Positions 1 through 31,437 of a stretch of 64,000 bases of DNA are shown piece after piece (position 1 is the stretch's first letter; every line of letters starts with the position of its first letter). A program made the translations under genes and the position numbers. The notes under the pieces were generated by a model. It made no database searches. It worked only from the letters and a program-made list of their open reading frames with translations, and was not told where the DNA came from. The stretch comes from Homalodisca vitripennis (Eukaryota > Arthropoda > Insecta > Hemiptera > Cicadellidae): positions 34,214-98,213 of the forward strand of contig NW_025777476.1 in NCBI RefSeq assembly GCF_021130785.1, written 5' to 3'.

Positions 1-547
1 GTGAAAGCATACCACCGTTACATTTAAAGACAAGCTAGACGCCCTTCGTGCAGTCACTCAAGAATCAATGGAGTGTGAGGAGAAAGGAAGTAACTACGAG
101 AACCTGAGTGATAAAGGAGAGTTGGTGTCACATGTAGCGGTGCAGCAGCACTTTATCTTGTGCTAGGTTAACTAGAGAAACAGGCTACTGCTACACCTGC
201 TAATATCATGTTTATGACATGATGGCGAAACTACACGTCATCCAATAGATTCTTCAAGGCGACAACACACAATTACTGAATTCATGTCTTTTAACAATTA
301 ATATTGTACTCAACAATAATATCAGTACCATACGTCCAGTTTTTCTTTGATTTCACTTCTTAATTTAACTCATACTTAACATATAAGTTACAATTTCATA
401 CTGTTTTTAAACTTTAAGATTGATGTACTGTACCATATGTAATTTGTCCTAATAAATACTTTTTTTTATACTGAGGGAAAGAGACTAATTGTCTCCGCAC
501 TTAGTCCTAAAAGGACTTTTGCGCCTCCCTTACTTATATTTGTGTCC
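1..547. other. Left edge: unassigned coding-like fragment and polyA signal
   Basis: A plus-strand frame is open from about base 5 to a TAG at 164-166. It reads as a hydrophilic segment containing FKDKLDALRAVTQESMECEE. About 290 bases further on is a polyadenylation signal AATAAA (451-456). This could be the 3' end of a transposase gene or of an unrelated gene that enters from the left. I do not recognise the family. From about 470 the sequence merges into the 3' end of the minus-strand retroelement fragment that follows. Confidence 0.25.
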
Positions 548-1440
548 TCAGAATCTGAGACTTTTACAGAAGCCCATCAGATTTGAAGGCTCCTGTTCTC
601 TGATGTCCTTGGGGCTGAGGAGATATGTTCCCAGGAATATTTTCCAAATTTTTGATATGGCATGATAGTTTAGCCAAATACGCTCCACTGATTCTTCTTC
701 TTCTCCGCAGAGTCTGCATTCATCAGTCTGGCTAAGGGCCACCCTCATAAGATGTTTCCTTAGGGGGCCATGTCCTGTCAACATCCATATCTATCATTCT
801 AATATCATTCTTATGTCCTCCTTTCTCTGATCTAGGAGAGATACTTTCCCTTTAGCATACTTACTTACTTACTGCCGGGGCGTAACAAATCTCAGTCGAT
901 TCTTTGCCTCGTCTATGAGCCTCTTCCACGCCACCCTGTCTTCCGCCAGATCCACAGACCCTCCACACCGGGTCACATCTTCGACCACTTGATCGTACCA
1001 TCTTATCTTTGGCCCACCCAAAGGGCACCTTCCTGATATTACCTTTAGCATAAGGAGAGATAAACATTTTAGATTGTCTTAATCCTGAAGGCCCTACTCC
1101 AATTATAGTTTTTTATCCGTTTTCCCACTCTTTTACAAGAGCTTTGCTGTTGGAGAAAGTTATCCCACAACCTGGCTCTGGCCTTATCATAATGGACTCC
1201 ATTCCCTTTTTTGCGAGGATATCTGCTTTTTTCATTTTCATGAATACCCTCATTGCCCGGCATCCAACCGAGTACTGAGATGAGACTAACAGTACTACTC
1301 TGTTATTCTTAGCCAGCTCTGTCAGAGCATTCTTGTATTCCCAAACTGCTTTCGAATCAAACAAACAGGTATCAAGTGCCTTTAGTGCAGCCTGGTTTAA
1401 TAAAATAATTGTATGCGTATTTAATGAAACTTTTTTTACT
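548..1440 (-). pseudogene. Decayed non-LTR retrotransposon ORF2 C-terminus (RNase H plus Cys motif, R1/jockey-like)
   Basis: Reading the minus strand from about 1440 down, the first part resembles the end of an RNase H domain. It has a QAALKALDTCLFDSKAVWEY block, then NALTELAKNNRVVLL, then a GNEGI-like segment only in another frame, so a frameshift has occurred. After an interruption at 849-1052 the sequence resumes with LTGHGPLRKHLMRVALS followed by ECRLCGEEEESVERIW. This is the typical C-x2-C segment after RNase H in R1/jockey-group ORF2 proteins. No intact frame exists and the copy is dead. The clade assignment is inferred from motif layout only. Confidence 0.6.
849..1052 (-). mobile_element. 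5'-truncated RTE-like retrotransposon tail with 11-bp target duplication
   Basis: A 182-bp insert (860-1041) is flanked by direct repeats of CCTTTAGCATA at 849-859 and 1042-1052. On the minus strand it encodes the extreme C-terminus of an RTE-like ORF: a GRCPLGGPKIRWYDQVVEDV block (family pattern GRP-x-x-RW-x-D-x-V-x-x-D), then WKRLIDEAKNRL, then a stop. A short TAAG/TTAC microsatellite tail lies at the low-coordinate end. The target duplication, truncation and simple tail are hallmarks of target-primed reverse transcription. It splits the older RNase H-type fragment. Confidence 0.75.
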
Positions 1441-1779
1441 AAATGATTCACCCATTTTCACTTTTTAGGTAATTAGTTGAGTATTATCGTTATATATAAA
1501 TTTCCTCCTGGACCTGTTCCTGGATTCCACTGTATACACATGTAAACATTAAATTTGACAGAGAGTTCATTATCTACATAAATTGAGCATTCTTATTTGT
1601 ATTAATATCTAAATTAATAAATACTCTTTGACCGTATTTTATAAACGTAATAACAATAACCGGTTAGACATGGTAAGTGACAGTCGCTGCCATCTAGACT
1701 GTGACTAGAGTGCCTAGTATCAGGCATTTGTCAGTTCCAGTTAAATTTGTTAATAATAGAAAATGTTGTTCAATATTAG

Positions 1780-1970
1780 AACTAAAGGAGAAGATGAAGT
1801 CGTTTGAGCGTCAGAATCAGCGACTGAGGGAAGTATTCAAGACGACAAGCCACGAGTTCCGCGAGGCTGTCTATCAACTGTTTGGCTACAAGGTGGACGG
1901 TCTGCCCAACAAGATATACAGACTGAGCAGCCTCTATGCTGAAGCTCCTGATGACCATTTGCTGTTTAAG
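1780..1970 (+). CDS. Mad1: Mad1 penultimate exon (mitotic checkpoint protein, C-terminal domain)
   Basis: This exon encodes the start of the C-terminal RWD-like domain of Mad1. Mad1 recruits Mad2 to unattached kinetochores and helps load checkpoint proteins. The read-out includes RQNQRLREVFKTTSHEFREA, a YQLFGYKVD segment and LYAEAPDDHLLFK, which match the family pattern (R-L-K-E-V-F, F-R-x-A-x-Y, L-x-G-Y, L-Y-A-E). The exon ends in phase 0 at AAG before GTAGGAGA. The 5' border is less certain. The AG at 1778-1779 gives homology from its first codons, and further upstream the frame loses similarity. Earlier Mad1 exons must lie left of the window. Confidence 0.88.
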
Positions 1971-4900
1971 GTAGGAGAGAACTAAGATCGGTGTGTGGTT
2001 CAGCTTACTCGAGTTATTTATATGGGAGTATTTGTCTGCATAATTTACAGATCTATACTTAGAATCATTACATAGAGAAAAATTATATTTCATGTAATTA
2101 ACTCTTGGCTACCAGAAGTTAGTGTGTATGTTAAACAAATTAATTTTAATTAACATTCAGTCAGAACCAGCTTTAGGAATCAATTTAGTTTTATGTAATG
2201 TTAAAAAAATAGATTTATATCTTAAAAGATAAACTTGTTATGAAGTTTTGCATAAAAGTATGGGACCTGTAAAAATCAATGAGTGAATGACACACAAAAC
2301 CACTGATATTACCTGAGGATTGAAATAATTAACATTGTAGGTCCCTTATAAATTTTTAAGACTGTAGTATTTATGCATGCAGTACACAAGTAGAAAATAC
2401 ATACAATTAACAACTACCCACGTTAATGTAAACAAAGATACTCATAAAAACTCTTTTCCAAAGGAATTTGTAAAAAATTAATGTTAAAGTTAAAGATGAG
2501 TTTGATTGGATTAGGTAGTTTAGCTTGTGTTAGTAGATTATATTAGAAAACATACATCGCGGTGATGTATACAGTCGCCACAGAGATCTTCGTGTATTTT
2601 CTCCACGACTATCTTATAACCTGGTGTTCGAAAGGTTAAAACTTACTAGCTACTTTTTAGTAAAAGAATCCAAACAAAATAGGGAAATTTACAAAATAAT
2701 TACCAAGCCTAATCTTAAATTTCCGCATATCACACTTATTCTTCAAGTCTTCAGGAAGACTCTTTAATAATTTTCTTCCTATATACATCAGCTCTTTTAC
2801 AATTAGTATCATTCTGTGAATGGGGTATTGAAAATAATTTCGATGCCTTGTGTTATATTTTCATACTATGTTATTTAAATTGTTAAAATATTTTTGTAAA
2901 GTAAGAACTAAATTCAAGATGTACCGCATGCATAGTTAATAATTTAAATTGTAAAAATAAAGGTTTAGAAGAATTCTGAGGCCTACCATTTTTGCCAGGA
3001 TTAGAGTTTTTTTTTTTTTGTGAACAGTTCAAAACAATTTCTTCAGTTTTAAAATGTTTAATTCCAAAATGGTGAAGTTGATTATTAAAATGTATTTCTT
3101 ACCAAAAGAAGTCTATTTGCTACAGGGATCTCTTGAAATTACAAAGGGATAATTAAAACTTCTGTGGGTAATATAGTTGCATGAAAGATTTGAGTAGTTT
3201 GCTAAAATAAACTGTTATTGAGGAATTGGTACAATACCCAGAAAAGTAGCTGTAGATAACCTCTTGCAAAGGAATCTGTGCAGAAGCAAATATATTAGTA
3301 GCTGTGTACAGGAGGGAGTCCCTCTCCGGTGGAGGGAGAGTGGTGCGCAGTGATGTGTGTGGAGTGGGACGAGCATCTCCTTGTCTCTGTTTATCAGCGG
3401 TGTTGATCGTGTCTTGCTTGAGCCTTTTTGTTTACAATGCAGCTACTTACCTATTCTATAACTGTATTGTATTTTTGTGTGTAGGCCTATACAAGTGTCG
3501 AGTCCAACCGTAAAATTAAGCGTATTAATTGAACAGACTCATGTAGCCATAGACAGTAAGCTATTTATAATAGTCAGGGAGCTTGTGTTTTGGTGTAGGG
3601 TTATCCATGCAGTGGCTAGGGTAGAAGACAGAGCGAGCGTGCAAGCGCGCCGAGCAGTGGTGGGGAGACTGGGAGTGTCGGAAGGATATTTACCCCACCC
3701 TGCGTGAACTTAAATCACCCAGTGTCTTTGTAAGCGGTTTATCTATAACACAAGTCTTTATTTGCTGTTATTGCTGGAAGTCAGGAAGGAGAGATGATCT
3801 TCAGGAATTTATAGAAAACCTTTAATTGTTAACTTTTTCAAAAATGTAGTTGGAAGTTTCCACAGTTTTATTTTATCACTTGTTTTTTCATGGCTATTTT
3901 GCACTCTAACAAAACAATGTAAGTGGTGTCAGAAAATTGGATAATTTTAAATTTGGAAAAATGGATGAAATAGAAATTGAATCAATATTTAGAATTGGTA
4001 CATAAATATTTCCCAGAACAGGTGGAATGAGATTTACATGGCTGATGAGGTATTAAAAATGCAGAATAGAATGTTTGATTATTAAATTAACTGAATTATT
4101 GACAAGGATAATTAATTGAGTTTTGCATAAATATATATATATAACATTATTGTAGCACTGGAGCAAATAATTTATAAAATAGGAAAGTTAGTCAAATTGG
4201 TTTAAATAGATAATTTATTTGTTTAATAGGTACTGTTTCTAAGTAAGGGTGTATATAAATGGACAACATGGAACATGGAAACAAACACATATTACAAAAA
4301 ATTATTCGAATAAACAGTGGTCATTGTCATATTGGTGAAAAATAAAGCTAACTAAAATGCAGTATAAATCTATGCAGGGTTTCTCTGTAATTTGTGGGTA
4401 CATTTCCTACACATTGTTTGTATGGGCACAACGTAAAGGTACATTTAAAATGCTCCTCCTTTTACCATCTACCCAGCACTTTTTTTATACTAAATAATTT
4501 ATCTCTTGGAACAGTTTTAACTGAGTGATTTGAAAATGTGTGTGTTACTAATCCATTCGACACCCTAGTTGGAACAGAATAATCAATTTTTCAATTTTCC
4601 ATTTCAAAGGGGCAGCCATTTGAAATGCCCTAACCTTTTTTCCAATTTATAACTTTCAATTCATCAAACAGATAGTATTAATAAAAATATCCATTAGTTT
4701 TATGTATTGCTGATAATAAACTATAGACAATATTGTTTATTAACTTACAAAAGTTATGCTCGTACAACCAAGTAGTTATAGATAACAGGTGCCGTTTACA
4801 AAATATGGATTTGTTGTAGACGGGTTTGGTTGATACTATTTTACTATATTTTAAAAACTAACATGATATGTAAGTTGTGTTCAAAGGCCTTAATATTAGG

Positions 4901-5037
4901 TACTACCATTTAGGATGTGACATACTTAGCAGATAGATATTAAGTGTTTGCCAGTTTTACCATTAAGTAGATTTATACACTTAATCTAGTGTTTGTCACT
5001 CTTGCAGATTCCTTGGTAATCATTAACTTGTTTTCAG
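1971..5037 (+). other. Last Mad1 intron, no gene recognised
   Basis: A 3.07-kb GT-AG intron joins two phase-0 exons. It is mostly AT-rich unique-looking sequence. The stretch 3300-3720 is noticeably GC-richer, with GGAGGGAG/CTCCCTCTCC-type inverted runs and short open frames on the plus strand that match nothing I know. It could be part of a repeat or a regulatory block. Confidence 0.6.
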
Positions 5038-5190
5038 ATGAGTGGAGGTATGGAACTGTTGGAGACACCATTTTCGGCCACCTGTTCAGAATTGATTGAT
5101 CTACATCTTCACCAACAACACTCCATTCCTGTATTTTTGTCTGCTCTCACTATGAATCTATTCCAACGGCAGACCCTAACATCTCATTGA
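5038..5190 (+). CDS. Mad1: Mad1 terminal coding exon
   Basis: The exon begins after TTTTCAG and reads 50 residues to TGA at 5188-5190. It contains [20 protein letters not shown], then the hydrophobic tail [13 protein letters not shown]. The family ends the same way: an E-x-x-F-S-x-x-x-x-E-L-I-D-L-H-L helix and a P-x-F-L-S-x-L-T-x-x-L-F tail that forms part of the kinetochore-targeting C-terminal domain. Joining it to the previous exon in phase 0 gives a continuous Mad1 C-terminus. The coding sequence looks intact. Oddly, a TTAA target site and a 3-kb transposon begin seven bases after the stop codon. Confidence 0.9.
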   Translation: MSGGMELLETPFSATCSELIDLHLHQQHSIPVFLSALTMNLFQRQTLTSH

Positions 5191-5829
5191 AGACGTATTA
5201 ACCCTTTTAATGCCAGACATTTTTTTAATGACCATGCGAAAAATGCCAGCCTGTTTTCAAAAAGTACATGCGAAGAATGCCAAGGCCCTTTTTCCATAAT
5301 TTGACAACTATTTTTTAAAAATGTATAACTTTTTTTATTTATTGAAGGAAATTATTCATTGAGGTGTTGTTTTTTTACGTAATAATGTGGAGTGTTTAAA
5401 AACAAAATGAGTATTAAAAATTTTTACAAATTTATATAATTTATATTTGTAAAAAACAAAAAAATAAAAATAAAAAACTAAAAAAAAAATGAGTTTGAAC
5501 ATATAAAAGTACCTTTGTTTACTAGCCTTCACTAAAAAAGTAGTTACTGGCAATTGTACTATATTTAATTGTTAACACACACACCAAATTTGAAGAACTT
5601 ACCTTGAAAAATAGAGAAGTTACAGCATTTTATCGAAAAACCTTGTAAAGTCCAGATTTTACAGCAAAATTCAATAAGGACATATTTTGGTCAGTTTCAT
5701 TCAAAATTACTTTATTTACACGTGTTGTTTAGCCCAATGTGTAAATTGTTTGTTGAAATAATAAAGAAAGTAGGTTACATAAAAATTAAAAACTAATTAT
5801 TTACATATAGGGTACATTAATTTAAAATT

Positions 5830-7738
5830 TTTTAACACTTGTGTTTGCCTGAAGCACAAAGTATGAATCCCCTTCTTGCACTTTATACAAATTGTTCTTG
5901 TACGTTTTCTTGTCCCCCCACTACTTGTAACTAAGTATGCTGCATACACTGCAGTTCTTCAACATTCGACCAGGTAAATATTCCATCCCAAATTCATGAT
6001 TTTGGGGTACATCTTCTGCGCTCACTTGAAGGATTTGTTTGTGTTGAAACCATTCATCGGTTAGGGTTTCTATAATAGATGAAGTAAACTGCAGTCTACT
6101 TAGTTGTTTGCTAGCTGTGTTTTCCTTGTATAATATATATGCGTTCAGAATCATTCGGCCAAATATGTTGAATACCACTTTTTTTCCAGTATTTGACAGT
6201 CCGGCGTTCATCTAAGTAGCAATATAGCATTTGGTCGAACTGTCAATACCTCCCATAAATTTATTATAATCATGTATTATTGTTGGTTTCTTGTTTAGTT
6301 TGTCAGGATTCCTTTTACTTATACATTCTACACTTTCAGCTTTATGTTTAGTCGACAGTAATAAAGACAGGTTTTTTTGGGTTTTTTTCTCACGGTATCC
6401 TAACATTAGTAAGTTATCATTACGCATATAAGTCTTTTGTCCAACTGCAAAATTTATTTTTTAGCTCTTGTGGTATACCTTTGCGGTTTCTTCTAATTGT
6501 CCCAGTGATGTAAGTTAGGTTCTCAGACAGATATTTTTGCCAGTGGAATGCTCATAAAGAAATTATCAACGAATAGATGGTAACCTTTTTGATAATATTG
6601 ACCATTATCCAAAAGATTTATTCACAACATTGTAGGGAAGTCCTAAGTTACTCTCAGTGTCTCTACTACCTCTATAGCATACAAAAGCCAGACAGTAATT
6701 GCTGACCGAGTCACAGAGCATCCATAGTTTGATTCCCCAACGATGGTGGTGTTTGTTGGGGAGATATTGAAGGATTTGGGAGTGGCATTTTTGTGCCCAC
6801 AAAGACTCTCATCTATTGACACCTCACGGTGTGGAGTATAATATGTTCTGAATACCCGGTTAGCATGTTCTACAACAAAATTGAACTTGCCACATGGGTC
6901 GTAGCCAGGTTGTCCAGGTTTAGAAAGTAAATCATTATCCGCTACATGAAAAAATTGTAACAAGCATTGGAATCGATTCCGGCAAAACATTTTACCAAAC
7001 CAATTTGTGTTCATATGGCGAGTTGTGGACCAGTATGATTCGATTGTGGGTTTTTTTTATAATACCCATATTCAAGAGAGTAGCAATAAATGCTTTCATT
7101 TCTTGTATAGTTACGTTCTTCCAATCACGGGCCCTAGATTCAGGTGACATGTTTAATGAGTGTGTGATCTTATATACTCTCTGGCATATTTATTTGTCAT
7201 ATTTACGAACTGAGTAAGAAGGCCTACAGTAAAAAATAAATTGAAATATGATATTGGAGGGGCATCGTGAGGAGGACAATGTTTTGGACCAATTACTTCA
7301 CTGAAAAACAAAAGTCTGAGAAGCATTATCATTATTTTCATTACTACAGTCCAATCAGGAATAATATCAATATTTCCATCGTTATCAGAATCATTGCCAG
7401 ATACGACGTGGAGAAAGGGTGGGTTTTGTTGCTACTTCATCAATTATTGCATCTACATTAGACCTACTACTAGACGGAACAGCCCTACCTGATCTTGCTG
7501 GCATTGCATCACTTTCATCAGATGACATACCTGAAGCCTCATAGTCAGGATCATTGTCCGTATCGTCATCAAATCCTAAACCTAATTCACTATCAGTTTC
7601 TGATATATTGTCTACAAAATGATCACTAAGATCGTCTTCACTAGCAACAGCGAGACCACTTTGTATAAGACTATTTACAATTGTATTTTCGCTTACAGGC
7701 GATCTTGCTCTTTTACTCATGTTCAAATCTATTGACAA
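5830..7738 (-). pseudogene. piggyBac-like transposase, frameshifted
   Basis: The likely start is the ATG at 7738 or the methionine six codons later (MSKRARSPVSEN). An acidic N-terminus follows, rich in D, E and S, as usual in the family. The frame is then lost near 7440. It resumes with a conserved TNKYAREYI block (about 7170-7300), then VSIDESLCGHK near 6800, which holds the first catalytic-type Asp. It breaks again near 6640 and elsewhere. Fragments continue with a GGIDSS-type block near 6240 and a C-terminal cysteine-rich region (about 5840-5960) typical of piggyBac proteins. At least four frame breaks mean it cannot make a full transposase. Confidence 0.85.
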
Positions 7739-8026
7739 TAATCACAAAACTAATAATAATATAATCAAACTGAAATAAACAAAAGAAAAGCACGAATAAT
7801 TCCCATTAAAACATAACCTAGTAACAACGTATTACCACAGCAACCAAAGACGCTCACTGAATGATTGGACGTAAATGAGGTTGAAAACGGCTTGATATAC
7901 GTCATCACATGTTGAGCATAGAGGAAAAAAAGATTTTTTTTTATCAATAGTAGTACTGTCTAGATACAGTATGCAAAGTTTAGTGGCATTTGGTCTGTAA
8001 TTAAAACTACAATATAAAAAAAACTG

Positions 8027-8145
8027 GACGAGCGCCCCCAGCGCACGTCGGCATTTTTTCGTAAAACCTAAGTGACGTGCGCTCGCGGCGCACGTCGGCA
8101 TTTCTCGAATAAACAGTGACGAGCGCTCGCGGCGCACGTCGGCAT
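8027..8145. repeat. Three 28-bp GC-rich subterminal repeats of the piggyBac-like element
   Basis: Copies at 8027-8054, 8074-8101 and 8118-8145 share GACGNGCG...GCGCACGTCGGCAT. The last two differ at one position in 28. Their start-to-start spacing is 47 and 44 bp. Each carries the near-palindrome GAGCGCTCGC. They are likely transposase-binding sites, but that role is inferred from position only. Confidence 0.75.
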
Positions 8146-8157
8146 TAAAAGGGTTAA

Positions 8158-9641
8158 TAATCCTAAGTGTACATAGTGTAAATAGTTGAACTCATTACTG
8201 AGTGTTCATAAAGTAATTTATTTTGTTAAATGCTCACGAAAAAAATAAATTATTGATTATACATGCTTTTTGAACACCATACAAAAACTATTTGGTATGC
8301 TTTACCAGATCAAAATTATTTTCTCCAAGAGAACTGATGTACAATTTGTATCTTTTTAATGTTTTATCAAGTTTTTGACTTTGACTCGATTATATCATGT
8401 CAATTTATAATTATTATATCCTGTATTTTACAGTTGATAATGAACATTTATTTTTGCTTTATTTAAATATGATACTGTTTCAATTTGCTACCGTGAACGT
8501 TTAGTTTTTTATAAGATGTATCTATGCTTGAACAATTATTTCATAAAAATATACAGATTTTGTTTTTATAGTGTCTTTTTTGTGTGTTGCCTGTTTATTA
8601 TAGCTTATAATGAATTTCTTTATTATGAATAATAATTTATGTGAATATCTTAATGTTTATTTTGTTTTATCTATTTCTTTTATTTTTGTTTGAAGTAATC
8701 CGTATATTCAAAACCATTATAGAATTTGCATATTGTACTTCTAAGCCTTTAACTGATATAAACCTAAAAATTGGTAACAGGAAAGTTAATGAATCAATAG
8801 AGACAGGATAATACCAATAAAAAAGTTAAAAATTAATACTTAACATATTTTGAAAAATGAGAATCTCAAAGTCAACATACTGTGTATGTCACATGAAGTT
8901 CTGTAGAATTGCTCACATATATTTTTATATCTCTTTGAAAGTCCAGTTTATTATTAAACTACAATGAATAATTGGGAGGAGATTACTATGTTGGAAAAAA
9001 TGTAGATACAGCAAATTTTCTTTACTGTGGCACTTTTGCCCTGAACTTGACACCAAGGTGTTAAGCAATTACAAACTATTTAATCTTATGAGCTAAAAAT
9101 CCAGTTTCCTCTTTTAATTAAAAGAGTGAATAAAAACCTTCCTCGTTATTCGAAAATAAACAGAATTGATGACGGTGGACATATCTTACGACTTTTCCAG
9201 TTATCCTAAGGTCAGTAAGTACATGTATCATGCTGCAATAAAAGTGTTAACTGGTGATATACATGTGAAAAATGTGTAAAGTAAGATGGAAATTGTAAAT
9301 AATTTCATCTTGTGTATTTACTACATATCTAGCCTAACCTATCTTTGATATATACATACAATTTTTCAATAAAAATTGAATCACAAAAAGTACTTGCTCT
9401 GTCAGGACTTGCACCTCGGGTCTCTTACTTGCAGGACGAGCATGTTATATGTAAGTTGTAATGTTTCTGAGACGTTCGCTCATAAAACCCAATTTTCTAA
9501 AACGTAGTAAAGATCATTTAAATTAGTTTCAGCTAATAAAATCTGTATTTTGTTAAAACAACCTTTTCAGATAATATATACTTTATATTTTATATATAAA
9601 TAATGGCAAATTCTTCCTCTTTTATCAAGTAACCGTTTGTG
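8158..9641. other. Displaced Mad1 3' UTR and Mad1/ALT convergent intergenic region
   Basis: Sequence past the transposon continues the former Mad1 3' region. The first polyadenylation signal after the element on the plus strand is AATAAA at 8244-8249. Other plus-strand AATAAA motifs occur inside the transposon from about 5463. The rest is AT-rich, with one SINE-like patch near 9.4 kb and no coding evidence. The 3' UTR of the minus-strand ALT gene must lie in the part nearest 9641; I see no canonical signal close by. Confidence 0.5.
9381..9455 (-). repeat. tRNA-derived SINE-like remnant
   Basis: On the minus strand a block resembling a tRNA T-arm with B box (GAGGTGCAAGTCCTGACAGAG, one base off the GGTTCRANTCC pattern at its core) is followed by GCAAGTACTTTTTGTGA. 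This resembles the head-to-tail junction of insect SINEs. No A box or full cloverleaf is visible, so it is not a functional tRNA gene. Confidence 0.35.
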
Positions 9642-29324
<19,683 letters not shown>

Positions 29325-31316
29325 TTGAAAATAATTTCGAATTGAATATTTTATGTTATTTTACTTAATTAGAATTATGCAAATTATAAAATGTAAAATC
29401 TAATGTTTTTATGATATTACAAACAAACAAAACAATAAATGCTATACACACTTTGTAATAATTCCAGTTATATCAGATGGTATTAAGAAAGACCAGTTAT
29501 GGCATGCACATAATAATTAAAAATCAGTTTAACTGTAGACAGTTTGTTCAAATTTAATATTTAATTTATAAATTGTAGTAAATTATTTTAAAATTTAAAT
29601 TATGTTCTCAAAAATAGAATTACAATGTTTTGGAGTTAATTAGTTTATTTGGAATAAAGTACCATCAAGGATTCAATTTAAAAGTCCGTCACAGTGGTTC
29701 TTTATTTATTTGGTTTCTTCACCACTGCAGATATGTTACATTATTCAGATGCTGCTATCATAAGATAAAAAAAACTGTATTCATTAAAGCATGTCACAAG
29801 TAAAAAAAACGAAGGCACTTAACACATTACAGTAGACATACAAATCGGAATAAACACAACACGAAACACAAAGACTATCTTGAATAAATAACATAGAAAC
29901 ACACACGGCACGCATTCGTTTTGCCAATATTCTAAGGCCAAGGGTTCAATTTCGCCCTTGTCGGGTCGTTGTAAAACAGTAATTGTGTATGTTTAGCATA
30001 TTCATGACCTTACTTTGAAAAAGTTAAAACTTTATTTAGACGTTTATGCAAATGTAACAACTTATTAAAACGTTGTTGAGTTTATTATCAAGCAAATGAA
30101 AACAATAAATTTAAAACATACTTAGGATAAAGATTTTTGTACTGCAGAATTGGAATTAGTATAATTAATTGGATAAGTGTGGTTTAAAGTGTACAGTATA
30201 TGATGGATATTGATAGGATGAGGAGCCTCATCAAAGATCGTGGGTATATTCCATTTTGGGATATTGTAAGGCCACTGAAAGATGTGACAACACATTATAT
30301 CAATTAAAAATTGTATTAACATAATAATGTAAGGAGATTTCAAGTTACTAGTAATGATATATATTTTTACTGTGGTAGTTAAGTTGATAGATGAAAAAAT
30401 AAACGTTTGTATGATGGTAGATATTTAGATTATTTTTAAATTCTGAATACATTTCTGGAGTACAATTTGATTATTTATATTATGTTCCATCAATTTATTC
30501 ACAGGATTAAATGCTCGAAAATAAAAGATCTAAATTATAATTTAATTGATTATAATATTCTAATTCTATAAATATAATTTGATTATATGGCGTGACGTAT
30601 TAGTGGTATTCACTTTTCAAAGTAAATGTTCTCTTCCTTCCTAAGCTATATATTTTAGTCTTTAATTAAGAGCCATATAAACTAAATAATAAAGAATGAG
30701 TGATAAATAGGTACGATATACCTCGGTAGTAGTTAAAAGGTATATATACGAGGTATCATCTCCGCTGAACCTAATGGTAATGAATCTCGTTGGGTTACTA
30801 CACGTTTCATTTGAAGAGGAAATATTGTACCAAAGATGAGACTAAATGTTGTTTACTTTAGATTTTCCATTTACAAAATCTGTGTGTGATTATTATGAAC
30901 CACAGTTTTTATATGGTTTAGAAACACAATTTTTGTTTTATTAACGATGGCATTTGCACTTATTTATATATTTGCAAACACTTTCAAATAAATAAGAATG
31001 GATAACAAACATGAATATAATTGTATGAGTAATTATTTTTTGTAATAAAACAATTATGGGACCTTTTCAAAATTTACTGTACAATTTCTAGAAGTTATTT
31101 TACTTTGTTATAGTAGTTTTCTCTGTTTTCCGATCGTTTGCTAATTAGTTCTAGAATGTTGGTACTCGTCCTAATAGATCAGCTCTTGTGCACCGCCATT
31201 TCACTTCTCTGCCGTCGATGCGTTGGTGGTTACGCTTGTGTCCGTGTCATTTTATTGTGTGATGTGATTCTGTTCGTTTGGCATAATATCTACTAACTCT
31301 ATTGTGACCAAGGACC
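29325..31316. promoter_or_regulatory. Divergent ALT / LSM14 upstream region
   Basis: Two kilobases separate the first ALT ATG (minus) from the LSM14 ATG (plus), so both promoters should lie here. The stretch just before LSM14 (31170-31316) is GC-richer and probably contains its 5' UTR. I see no clear TATA box. A tRNA-like B-box word (AGGGTTCAATTTCGCCC, about 29940) suggests a SINE scrap. Nothing else is recognised. Confidence 0.45.
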
Positions 31317-31437
31317 ATGGCTTCTTCGATGCCTGAAATTGGAAGTAAAATCAGCCTTATATCGAAAGCCGATATCAGATATGAGGGCAAACTATTTACG
31401 GTGGACCCAAATGAATGTACAATCGCACTATCCCATG
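31317..31437 (+). CDS. tral: LSM14 exon 1 (Lsm domain, first half)
   Basis: The ATG is in a strong context (ACCATGG). The exon reads [20 protein letters not shown] then [15 protein letters not shown], which is the Sm1 half of the LSM14-type Lsm fold (family pattern [16 protein letters not shown]). It ends in phase 1 before GTAAGC. Confidence 0.95.

Larger units (their letters stand above)
5198..8157 (-). mobile_element. piggyBac-like transposon with TTAA target duplication
   Basis: TTAA at 5198-5201 and 8154-8157 flank a 2952-bp element. Its termini are inverted copies of CCCTTTTAATGCC. The minus strand encodes a broken piggyBac-family transposase. GC-rich subterminal repeats stand inside the right end, and looser GCGAA-A-AATGCCA repeats inside the left. 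The TTAA duplication, CCC-start inverted repeats and transposase homology together make the family secure. The element sits in the Mad1 3' untranslated region, in opposite orientation to the gene. Confidence 0.93.

Noticed and set aside
7005..7461. Plus-strand open frames over the piggyBac-like element
   Set aside because: They are antisense shadows of the minus-strand transposase fragments, which show family motifs.
9381..9455. A functional tRNA gene
   Set aside because: Only a T-arm-like B box is present. There is no acceptor stem or anticodon arm, so it is at most a SINE remnant.
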